NCBI GenBank assembly: GCA_037577475.1
Contig: CM075186.1
Coordinates: forward strand, 7,563,501 to 7,627,500
Length of the DNA: 64,000 nucleotides
Direction of reading: 5' to 3'
From: Chaunax sp. Z400
Taxonomy: Eukaryota; Chordata; Actinopteri; Lophiiformes; Chaunacidae
Shown: piece after piece, positions 1-12,500 of the stretch
Layout of the letters: each line of letters opens with the position of its first letter
Numbering within the stretch: the first letter of the stretch is position 1
Position numbers and translations under genes: made by a program
Notes under the pieces: model-generated
The model's database searches: none
Seen by the model: only the letters and a program-made list of their open reading frames with translations
What the model was told of the DNA's origin: nothing

Positions 1-476
1 GAAAAATAGACAAGTTATCTTTTAACTGCAACATTACATACTGCAAACAAACAGGAAATGAATAATATACAATTTGAACTAATTTGACTTTCTATACTAC
101 ATTTATTCCCTTTAAATTAGACAACAGCAGCGCAAAAGCTTATAGAGTTCTGCTACTTGCCAAATGTTGCACCAGTGTTTTGTTTTTCTACGTTTTGATA
201 GAGAAATGGAATCACCATTTTTCATTATTCAAGATGCTCTTTGTGAACACGACCTGACTCTTCTTCTATGGTGCTGACGATATGGAAAGTTCCTCTTTAA
301 AACGCTGGAAAAGTTTCTGACGTTGTTGCATAATCTGATTTTTTTTCCCTCTCCCTTGTCTGTATTATTTACTGCATATGGTCATCTGTATTTGTTAAAT
401 ATACTGTTTATGATTCACGTGGACTCCAGGACGAGCAGTCGTTGCCATGGTAAAAACTCTTTTCTGCTCCTCATAG
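1..476 (+). other. aass intron (left end of window)
   Basis: AT-rich sequence with no supportable exon, taken as the intron before the exon at 477. I looked for an upstream reductase-half exon here and saw none. Confidence 0.5.
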
Positions 477-588
477 TGTGGAGGGAAATGGGATCCTCAT
501 GTGCTCCATCGACAACCTTCCTGCTCAGCTCCCGATTGAAGCCACCGAGTATTTTGGCGATCGACTCTTCCCTTACATGTGGGAGATG
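477..588 (+). CDS. aass: aass exon: end of reductase half
   Basis: The acceptor is tcatag and the donor gtaaga. The exon starts in mid-codon (one base) and ends in phase 0. It reads GNGILMCSIDNLPAQLP and then FGDRLFPYMWEM, typical of the C-terminal end of the lysine-ketoglutarate reductase half. It is the first exon I can support in the window. Confidence 0.88.
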
Positions 589-3500
589 GTAAGAGGGTTT
601 AGGGTTTTAGGTGAGGTGAGAACAGCTGGTTTGGTTTTGACGTTGGATTTTTTGTCGCATGCTGTGCCGTTTCTGTTTCTGTCTATGGTTGAGTTTGCTG
701 TGGGAGAGCGCTGCAACAGGTGTCTCAGGGTGAACTGAGGCAGTAAAAATAAAGAAAAACCAAGTCAAATGGGTTGGATCATATACAGTCGTATGTAAAT
801 CTAGTGCTCTGTCATCATCAGCTGCCTTCTGATGCTACCAGACCGCTGGATGAAGAGGACTTCAGCCCGCAAGTCAGAGACGTAAGGAATATAATATTAG
901 AGATGGTGAAATTTCCCAACAGAAGCGTGTTTTTAGATTTATTTCTCACTCAATTTGAATGGGATAACAATTAATGAGTTATTATTACATAATCGCAACA
1001 AATTTGAAAACATTTTTGGAACAGATGCACAAGAATTTAGATGGTGGTAACATTTAGATGGTGTTGACATATGTTTTTGTGTTAATTTTAAAAAGGAGAG
1101 CAAGCAAGCCAGAGGAACTCCCCATGGTAGTGAATTGAAAACACGTTGTGTTGTGATCAAACCATGGTGCCATTGTTGAGCTTATCACAATTACCACCCA
1201 ATTTGCTGATTGTGGTTATTTGAGTTAACTGCAGTTATTCTATATCATGATAAACAGCTGAATGAAACAGAAATGTATCATTTGTTTTTCTCATGATTGA
1301 TAATAATACTTTTTCTTAACATTTGATGTCTACTCTTTAATTTCTTCGTTTCTAAAGGCCGTCATCACCTCAAACGGAGTGCTGACCCCAAAATTTGAGT
1401 ACATTGAAAAACTTCGAGAAAGACGGTAAGACTTACTCCAGACTGACACCATGAGTGTGTTTAGTATGTTGTCTGTTAAAGTGTTGCATTTGATGCGTGG
1501 TGTGTGTTTTATTGAACGAAAACATTATGTAGAATGTGTTGCATATTTTTGAGTGTTTGGGGATTATACTATATTTCAGCGCATTTCTCATTTTAGTTGC
1601 ATGTAAAAATGTAAAAAAAAAAAAAAAAATTGCTTTGGTTCACACTTTTTTGTGAAAACAACACACAGTTTTTGCAACCAATCTATGGATTAAATGACTA
1701 AAGATTACGAGACAGGTAAAATTTAAATTCTGTTTTTTCATTTTCTGATGTAGTTCACCTGTGCTAACTTTCTGAACTGCAGGGTTTTATCATTACAGTT
1801 AGTCGCAACTTACTAAAAGCTAAGTAATATTTGTGCCTTGTATAGTTTCCTCTTGTTGCTTGTTTCCCTCATTAACCCAACTTTGTTAGCATTGCAGTTT
1901 TTAGTTCTTTACTTGCAGCAACTAACGCTTTGTGGTTGTTCCTGCACAGTGCTGCCTTCTGGTGTCCGCTGTCCCTACCTGCCTCTCTTCTAACACCTTG
2001 CATTGCTAGCGTGCTAATAAGCCAGAGCGGCTAGCCATCGTCAGATACTGGACCCTTGGGTGTTGAGGGGTAGAAACAACTTTTCTTCTCACTTAAACCG
2101 CCGTCACCACCTCTATCACCTCGCATCAGTCTGTCTTGTTTTGTCTAATTTTTGATACGTTTGGACAGCTAACTTCACCAGAGTTAGACGAGAAGATGAA
2201 TATCAGTCAAATTTCTCTGCATTAGGTGCGAGATTTGTCTTTGTTTCCCCAGCGAGGAGGAAGATGGGTCCTGTGTTCCCCAGTTCAACATTATGTCAGC
2301 ACACCTTAACCCTCCTATTCTGTTTGGGCCAAATAACCCAAACCCTGAACCCCAGAGCTGAGGAACATAGTGTCCTTCGTCATGTTCCCTTTATCTGTCA
2401 TATACATATGGGGAACACATGACCATGGGAACAGCGGCACCAAACTGAAGCCAACTGATGGATTTACGACCAGCTTGTTCGCTAACAAAAAAGAGAATTG
2501 TCATTGTGGGCCAATATTGGCTACCAAAGTACAACCCAAGAGCCAATATCATGGCTGTACACATTGTAGCTAACATAAAGTTAGCTCTCTCTCTCATCAT
2601 CATTCAGTTCCTCGTTGACTTTTGTCCTAATCTTCTTGGACTCATTTCTCATTATCATTCTGTCAGCATTTTGCTTCTTTCATGGCCCTCGCCTGAGTCG
2701 TCTCTTATCCGCTGCCTCCATCCATGCGGCTTTTTTTTTTTTTGCATTTTAATGAGCTTTTCAAATCTTTTCTGACTCCATGACTCTTAAGGGTACAGTA
2801 ATAATGTTTGATGTTCACCTTATTAATATTCAGGCTCAGTGCAGATTTGCTCGTCAGTGGCACCGTAAACAGCTTGGGTGGAGAGATTTCAGCCTCTTCC
2901 TGAATGTGTTTGTCACACTGAAGAAAACTGCCTGCTGATATTTAGGCCACCTCTAAGACTTGATGAGTTTTCTCTCTAATTGTATCATTTTTCCAGACAA
3001 GCCATGCCACCAAATCTTAATCCTCTGGATTGAGTTGGCTCCTTAAGATAGTTAAACTCGGGGAGAAATCCTCCTGAGGGAACGTCTCTTTTCTTTTTTA
3101 ATTAAGAAGACGATGCCCAGTGGTGGGCGGACTGCTGCTCGGACCTGCAGTCAGTCCCACTGCGACTCCTGCATGTATGCTGTCGCAACTAATTAGGCCA
3201 AAGCTAACGACTCCAGGGGTCTGACTCCTGGGGGATTTGGTGGTGGTGGGGGGTATTAATTCCACAGGTCACTCGGGTTGATGCCTCTATTATGGTATTA
3301 ATGTCGTTGGGGTGATCTTGCATGCAAATCAGAGACTGTGGGTTACATATGTGATCGGGACTGGAGATCAAACCTCAGTACTCTCTGGATAAACTGAAAA
3401 CTGACATTTATGGTGAATGCTCATTCAGATTCTAAACTTCTTATTCTCTAATATTTGATTTAATCACCTATTTGTTCAGTTTAGAGAATATTATATGTAG

Positions 3501-6500
3501 GTTAAGTCCATGTGGCCCCAAATGTTCAGAAAATAGTACACATATACAGTATATTCATAAAATAACTCAGTAACTAATTAAAAAAAATAACTTCATAAAG
3601 TTCTATGTATTTATTTTTATTTATTTATTTCTATAAGACAAAAAATGTAGAAAAACAGTAACTCAGTAAATTATGGTATTAAGAGACATACGTTTTTGTA
3701 TTTAAAAGTTTTTTTTTAGTGTTTTAAAACAATGGCAATCATTATTTTCATATTACTTTCAGGTTACTTCCATTTTTTATTTGTAAATATTAAAATAAAG
3801 AAACACCAATTAATGTAATGTTATTTTTGATGGTAACTTTATATTTACCGTTAACTTTAATTTAATATCAGTTATTGCTAACAGATAAATGTGTAACAAA
3901 ATAGTAATCCTAATATTTAATGTTATATTTTGTTGACATGAAGCCAAATGTGATTTTCAGATATTTCACTATAAAATCACATGTGAAGCAGCGTGTCATG
4001 ATTTACTTTCACATATAAGCACATATGGTGTGTGAAAACATTGTCACATGCTTATTTGTAAGTTTGATTTAGATTATTTAATTCATTATTTTATATTTAT
4101 TTATATATTTTTTATGACCCCCTTCCCCATGATCCTCCTGTTCCTCCTCCTCCCAGCCCACCTCACCTTCCTCTTCCTCTCCACCCGGATCAGGTCAGAT
4201 CCTCATCAATCACACTGATGCTGTTTTATTTAATGTAATCAGAGAAGTCACTGCCACTATGACTTTGTACACATTGCACACAATCAGCGAATATTTGACA
4301 AATATTAGCTAATTTGTTTGCAAAATGTAGATGTGTAAAGTTTGAATCCAACACAAGCAGTAGTTAAAAAAAACATCGTTACTTGATTGATTGTTTCAAG
4401 GAACATGAATCAGGCAAATAAAGCTAGGACACTCAGTAGAGTACATACTGTAGCTCCGCCAAGGCCAAACAGTCAAGACTCCCAAACTTAAGGAGTTCTT
4501 CATTACCACATACCAAACCCTCCCACCATGTTTCATGAAAATCCATCCAGCAGTGTTTTGTGTAATCATTGCAAATAGACAAACAAACAGACAAAAACTG
4601 ATCACTCAGCCTCCATTGAGGAGGTAATAAAGCATGGCAGTATTGGAATAGTATTAAAACAAATGAATGCATTCAATGTGAAAAACAAGTGGAATCAAAT
4701 ATTTTCCTGCGCAGTTTTCTTTTCTTTTTTTTTTTGTCCGTTGATGCAACCTAATTTTATTTCACAGATTCTTCACAAGTTTTGTCTTTTGCGGCCTTTG
4801 CTGTGTTTCCAGCTTTAAAAACTCAAATCATTATATGTAAATCTCCTTAACAATGAAAAGTTGTTCAACTTTTTAAGTTGTTGTTAAATGACGTTGCCAT
4901 GTGTCAGATTTCCATGTTTTTCTGCAAGACAATCACATTTTGTCCCAATTTTTGAAAATCTGTATAGCTGAGTGTTCAGCTCATTGATTTGGAACACAGT
5001 AAAACTGATGTGTTAAATATTTATGATATGACACTAAGTCAGGATGTCTCATGTCCTTCAGGGAGAAGGCTCAGATCATGAAGAAGTCTGGGATGAAGCG
5101 CGTTCTGCTGCTGGGTTCGGGATACGTCTCCAGACCCGTAGTTGAGTATTTGACTCGTGATGAGAGGACCCAGGTCACTGTGGGTGAGCTTGTCTTACGG
5201 ACTTCTACTCCAAAAAGTTTTTTTTTAAAATATAAAAATATAATACTAGTTCATTGCTACGCTTTAGATTTAAAAATCTTCCTTAAGCAAATTAAACCAA
5301 TCAAAGCTGTCATGTATGTACATTCCACACTTTGGTCCGATCACATGGTCACATGTAGTACTTTTTGTAACCTGTAACCTGTCCTATGGATGCACCTTCC
5401 AGACAGAATTTACACTTGTCCCAACTGCAATGAGCAGATTGTCATAATATATCCTGATTCTATTCCAGAGAATGACCCCTTTAGATTTTAATGACCTCAG
5501 TGAACTTTCCACGATCACCACCCTCAGTATAAACTTACATTCTTAGCTCCATTATGGCATTCAGAATAGGGATACTAGCAGAACTTAGACCTTACCAGAT
5601 ACCAATTAATTGATTAATTCATTAACTCTAGTAATAATAAGTCAATCCAATAGTTTATCCCAGAAGAAACATTTTCAGAACCCTGTGTGTGTATATATAT
5701 ATATATTTATACATGTAAAAAACCTTCCACTGAGGGATTCTTGTCTGTGTTTCAGCTTCAGTCCCTCTGAGGCAGGCAGAAGAGCTGGCAGCCAAGTACC
5801 CCAACACCATCGCCATTATGCTGGACGTCAGCAGCCAGGAAGGGCACCTTGACTCTCTGATCAAAGATCATGACTTGGTCATCAGGTATAGTATGAGCAA
5901 GTCAAAAGTTGCCTTTTAATTGACCCATTTATTTTTCTAACACATTTTTTCACTCGGTCACGCCTCAAAAAGGAGGCGGGGCCTGAAAGGCACTGACAGC
6001 TTGACCATGAAAACCTACCCCTGGAATTATAAATCACATGGTATCATTATTAGCTGATAGAAAAACAATGTTTCATGTCATTTTGTAATTTATGTCCAAG
6101 TATTGTCGGCATTATCCATACAGCTAAAAACAAAAATCTTGTAATTGCCCCTATGAAAAGAATTCTGGACCTAGATGATGATCCGGATCACCACCATAAA
6201 CTCATGGATAGTTTGTTGGGCCGTACCTTACCTCTCCAAAAAACCTCATCAAAAATCATTCATAGCTTTTTTTTAGTCATCCTGCTGACAGTCAGACATA
6301 ATATTCTGTCTGCACTCCCCCCTAGCTGTCCTGTGAGAGTGTTATTTTCATTTGATGGTTGAAAGATGGAGGATCAGAATGTTCATCATCATTTGCTGTT
6401 TGCTAAATAATTAAATTAGCCGTCTGACCTCAGCTCCTCCCTCTGCTCCTCAGCATGCTGCCGCATTCGCTCCACCCACACATCGCCAAACACTGCATCA

Positions 6501-9500
6501 AGAGGAAGGTGAACATGTTGACAGCCAGCTACATGAGTCCTGCCATGAAGGAACTACAGAGCAGGTGATGACTGAGCACACAACAAAGTTTGTCTCTGCT
6601 CAGATTAGTGTGATCATTTCTTTTTTGGCATCACAACCTCGTCAATATGCAACTACACAAGTGTGGAAACAGTTAGAATGGACTTTTCCCTTCAGCTCAG
6701 TTACCAGTTAAACCTCCGAAGTGAATAATTAGCATATTTATTGTCTGTTTTTTTTCCACTGTTGGGGGAAGGAATAGATTTAATTTTTTAGAACTTTTAA
6801 TGTAAACTTTTTGCTAGAAACAACTTATTATACAAAAGTGTTTTCATACATCTTAAAACATGTATTTAGTGGATCTTAAAATTAAAGATAAATTTTAAGT
6901 GAATATTTTACGACTAAGGAACCATTTTAGGAATAAAACTTTTAAGTTACAATTTAATCCATTGTATCAGAATTAGCTTAAAGCTAATTTACATCTGCAG
7001 TCTCTTGGCAAGTGCAGTTAAAACATAAGTATAATTATAGAACGGCACTAAGCAATATGAAGAAGATTACACTCAAAAATAAAACATCCAACAGAAAATG
7101 ACATTTAATTAAAAAGTTAAGTTGTTTAGCCTGATTATGTGAGTGAGTTAAATTAAGAACTGTTGAACTCGAACACATTGTATGTGTTTTTTTTTTTGTG
7201 TGTCAGTGCGGAGGAGGCAGGCATCACCATAGTGAATGAGATGGGACTGGACCCAGGCATCGATCACATGCTGGCCATGGAGTGCATCGACCAGGCCAAA
7301 GCAGACGGCTGCACTGTGAGTCAGCACACACCGACCTCTGTGTGTGTTTGTGTGCCTGAGATAATGATCGTTTGAACACATGCAGGCTGGCCGTCATATC
7401 GACCCATCAAATGAACTCGCAGTTCACATGGTTGAATTGCACACATGTTTCGGTCCTCAAACAGACGACGTCACACAGTCAGACATGAGCTGATGTGGGG
7501 TTCTTCCTAAACCTGCAATGGCAGATTAGAGCCATTGTAATTAAAAGAAGTCCAACGGAGGGGTAATATGGTAAAAAAAAAACTCAGAATCGATCTGATT
7601 CTCTGTGATTAGTCATAAATTTACGAGGGAAAAAAACCTGAATATTCTCTGAGATATTGAAGTCATACATACTTTGCAATGCTGGATCAACCATTCAAAT
7701 ACAAACACAAAACAAACACCACCAGTAGAGAGAGAACACCACATGCACATTATGGTGAGGAGGTGCAAAATTCTGAAACATGGCTGCATGTCTCTCAGAG
7801 TCCAGATGCCTATAATATGGTGATTCTGGGATGAAATCTTTCTAAATTGCTAAATCTGATTGCAAATTATACATATAATTGAATTAGTGTCCAGCTTTGC
7901 AAAGTAAAGCTATGTGGTTCCTTGACAAAAACACGCGCATACACTCATTATTTTTCTGAGTTTTAAATTTCTAACTTTAATCTCAGAGAATTTCTGAGAT
8001 TTTTCTTTCAAATTGATTACTTTATAATCTCAGTCCTTTATTTTGGCTCTTGTAACAGTCAAGTGAACTTCATCACTACCTGAAAATATCTGTGGTCTGA
8101 GATTTTAAACTTGTTCCTATAAAACAGTCAGTCCCTTAGTTTATTCGGGTTCTGACAGACCTGAGTCGACCCAAAGTCAAAGTGGCTGAACAATGTTTGT
8201 GTTCAAAGATCAGTTAATAAACAGAAAACTAATAAGCTTGTGCAATAATTCAGTATTACCATTTATCATCATGAAGAAGATGATGATGAATGTTTCGATC
8301 CGCCACTGTTATGACAAAGAAAAAGTAATGATGTGAAAAAAGAAAAAAAAACTAACAAATTAGTCAAATTGAAAGAATTTCGAGATGGTTGACAACATTT
8401 AAATTAAACCCAGTTTTCCACCTTTTTTACTTTATAGTCACAAGGTCAGACTGATTTCTCACAGATATTAGCATTATAAAAGTGTTTTATTTTTAACATT
8501 ATCTCATAATGCCACATTTCTCACATGTAGAAGTGATGGTTCGCATGTCTGAATAAATGCAAAACAAGTCATATTTGACTATTTGCACTACTTTACGCAA
8601 ACCAGACAGCGACTTTACTCTCTGAAAATCAAAACTGATTATTGACAGACACTCTTGAACTTACGCGTCACATACTGGTGTCGTTGGTAAATGCTCTAAG
8701 ATACTGTATTAAAAGTTTGAAAATGATAATTGTAACCCTAAAGCATTTTGTTGATGATTTGATAAGTTGACTGACAGAAATTGAACAGGTGGAGTCCTAC
8801 ATCTCCTTCTGCGGAGGTCTTCCTGCTCCTGAATGTTCAGACAATCCTCTTCGCTACAAGTTCAGCTGGTTTCCATATGGCGTCCTGCAAAACACCATCA
8901 ACCCCGCTGTCTTCCTCAGAGACAACCAAGTATGGTGGCCTCCAATGACCATAAATTATAAATATTTCTTCCTGTTATTGTGCCTGTACTTGACACTGTA
9001 TCTATGTGCTTCTGTATTCAGGTGGTGAGCATCCCAGCCGGGGGGGCTCTGATGGACTCCGCCGCGCCGATGGATTTCTTTCCTGGTTTCAACCTGGAGG
9101 GATTTCCAAACCGTGACAGCACCACATACACCGAGGCTTACGGCATCCAGACAGCACACACAATAATTAGAGGAACTCTGCGTTTCAAGGTACAACACAG
9201 ACGCACGCACGCACACACACACACACACACACAGACACACACACACACAGACACACAGACACACAGACACACAGACACACACACACACACAGACACACAC
9301 ACAGACACACACACAGACACAAACACAGACAGACGCACGCACGCACACAGAGATCGACTCTTCCCACTGCTTACTATTGATTATCAGCAGTTACAGCAGG
9401 CTTTAAAATGAGTTTATTTCCTTTAGAATCACTCAAAGGACACTGCGACAGACTGACTGACTGACCATAAAAGACCATTTTATGAGAAGTTGTTTCTGCT

Positions 9501-12500
9501 TTACTTCATTAACGTGATTACCTTCTGTTTGTGTGCAAGAACGCTTCAGTGGAGAAATCACAGAGATCAAGTTTAAGCTGGTTGGGCCCCATTGTTGATT
9601 ATTTTGTGGATTGTTTTCTTGGTTAATCAGTTAATCCCTCTGTCTATAAAATGCCAGAAATAGTGAAATGCCCACATCACAGATCACCAAGGCCAAAGCC
9701 TCAAAGTCCAGAATCCCTGACTCTACAGTTTACAGTCACATGAAAGGTGAAGAGCAGCAAGACACAGGGCCAAAGTCATGTTGAAAAATGACTTGAACAT
9801 TTTTCAATTATCAAAATAGTTGACTGTTGATTTTCCGTTGATCAAATAATATTTTTAATTATTTCTTCCAGCTGAGAAGTTGGTTTATTCCACATGTGTA
9901 AAACACAACACCTGCATGCCTTTGCCTTTCTTTCTGGACAGAAATAAGGTTGTGGACTGCTCTAATGCAAATAAAAAATCTTAAGTACACAGAGCCATGA
10001 TCATGTCTGCAACTCATGATATTATCATATTCAAGAACACGTTCGTCTCTCCTACAAACCGGATATACATACATATATTATCTGTCTAACAGGTGACCAT
10101 ATCATGGTTGGGTATAAAAGGGGCATCCTTGAAAGGCTCAGTTGTGGATGGGGCCAGGTTTCCCCTCTTTGAAAAACACGTGATTGTATAAAGGATACTT
10201 GGACATGGGCTCTTGAACATGTCGCGACACCCTCACACTGTGATTCATTTCATTTGCACATGATTGCACTCTGTTTCTATTTACATTTTGCACAGCGTCC
10301 CACCGTTTTTGGAATTGAGGTTGCACATGTGGCCTTGTAGAGGACAAAGATTTAAGGCAGAGAATGCATCACTATCCAAGTCAGACTGCAACCACTTCAG
10401 TCTAAATGGAGATAATTTTCTGTCTCTGAACAGTGTTTGAAATTCACATAGTAGAAACTAAACATTTCCCTGCTTATGCCCGATATCTCTCAGTATCTTT
10501 TGTTTTTTGTGTCCATGTAAATTTGTACATTGTGACTCAGTTATCTCTTGTTTTGTCCCACAGGGCTTCTCGAAGGCCATGAGTGGGTTTATCAAACTGG
10601 GTCTGATCAACAGCGAAACCTGTCCCATCCTGCACCACACTTCATCTCCTGTTTCCTGGGTAAAAACCACAATGAGTGTAAAAAACAAACAAACTGGATG
10701 ATCAAAACATCCAAACACATAACTGTAGTTGAAATGTTGCCTCAGAGCAGTACCCCCTGCTTCTTTCTCCTGTCTATCATTTGGTTTTAGAAAAACAAGC
10801 TGTTGTGCATGTGTTCCACTTGAAGCGTCTGACTGTGGAAGTGGATTTGCTGAAGAGCCTATTACTGTCAATAGCTGCCTGTCAACATCAAGGCTGCAGC
10901 GAGCCAAGGCTTTCTGACGACTGATGCGAGTTAACAGCAGATAATCATGGCCATTTTTTTAAATCTTTCTGAGATGAAAAAGAAACACAGAGCTGCATGT
11001 TTAGAATATGTTTATCAGAAGTCAAAGCTTAATTAGCGATTTTCTATCCCTCCACTTGTCTTTCTGAAAACATTCAAAAACATCTTTTTTTTCCAAATCT
11101 GGAAACGGATGCAAAGAGAAATGGATAAATGGCCTGGAGCCTCCTTAAAGGTTAATGTAGCTATCTATCTAAACTGTCTCCTCATTTTATACTTGGAGAT
11201 CAGACAGTCAAGTCCAGTCTACGACTTAAAGGGGAGCTTTAGGAGACAGTCTTTGGCTCTGGAGGAGACTGGAAGCTAAAGAGGGAGCTGAAGAGGAGCT
11301 AGAAGATGGTTTAGGGGATAGAGAGAAGATAGGAGAGACAGACGAGGAGCTGAGAAGGAGTGAAGAGACTGATCCAGGATCAGAAGAAATGCTTTAGAGG
11401 GCCCTCTAGAAACACAATGTGAGATTGAATGTGACCAGAAGTGTGGAGGACCCTGAAAAGAGAAACTGTGATGTGTTCTTTCCACAGAAAGAGCTCCTCT
11501 GTGTACAGATGGGATTGTCCTCCTCTATCTCCCAGAGTGCCTTTGAAGAAGCCATATACGAACGCTCTGGAAAGGATGACTCCATGATAGACAACCTGAG
11601 ATGGTGAGAGAGACAAACATTTTTCAGGTAGAGAACAGTATCCGAGTTTTATTACACGGCGCAGGTGACAAAACAAAGGAGGAAGTTAGAGTGATTACAT
11701 AGGCTGCTGTTGGTCTATCGTCCAGCGACACAAAACAAACTATCTTCTCAAATTATTGATAGCATGGTCTCAAACGTTTTTAGTTTAGATGTTTTGACTT
11801 ACAAATGTCGGCCGACCAGTTCACTTGGTGAAAAAAATTGTAAAATTGTTGAACCAGAGGTGATTCTTTTTAGGTATGTAAACAATATTGAACATTTTCT
11901 AGAATATTTCATTCAAGACATGCATGAATGCCAAAGAATTGTCCCAGTATAGATCATCCTGTCAATAGGAGTTATTCACGGTACCAGTATGGTTGCATTG
12001 GCTTAATCTTCATAAAGAAATTATTGGTTGTGTTTGTCATTGACAGAATTTTCTTTTCTAATTAAGCTAATATAAGATTTTTCCTGTAATATCTGCTCGC
12101 TAAAACCATGTCTTAAATTAGAATTTAAATATAGTAAATCTACTACTGTTGTTTTTTTCAGTCTTGGTAACTGAAATACTTCTCTCTTATTCAAATTCAT
12201 TTTTTTGCTTAGTACCTATTTTTGTCCTATTATTGCTGTCATCTATTTTCAACATCTTACTGTGCTGTGTACAAATTACATTACCTGATCTCCTCTTATT
12301 AAAGTATGTACGGTAAAATAATGATATAATTATATGATATGAATATATAAAAAAGGCAGTTTTTCGTCGCCACTGTCGCCAAATGCTTGCTCATGGTGAA
12401 TTGTTGGGACTAATGAAGAGTCGGTCTAGACCTGCTCTTTTTGTAAAGTGCCTTGATATAACTTTTGTTGTGATTTGGCGCTATATAAATGAATTGAATT

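Noticed and set aside
1940..1960. CTCF-like motif (reverse of ctgccttctggtgtc)
   Set aside because: It fails at several core positions, unlike the two full matches reported.
2370..2775. Overlapping open frames in the aass intron
   Set aside because: No conserved domain, no splice-site support, and ordinary AT-rich composition.
8956..9367. Long Cys-Val or Thr-His open frames on both strands
   Set aside because: They are translations of the CA microsatellite and have no coding character.
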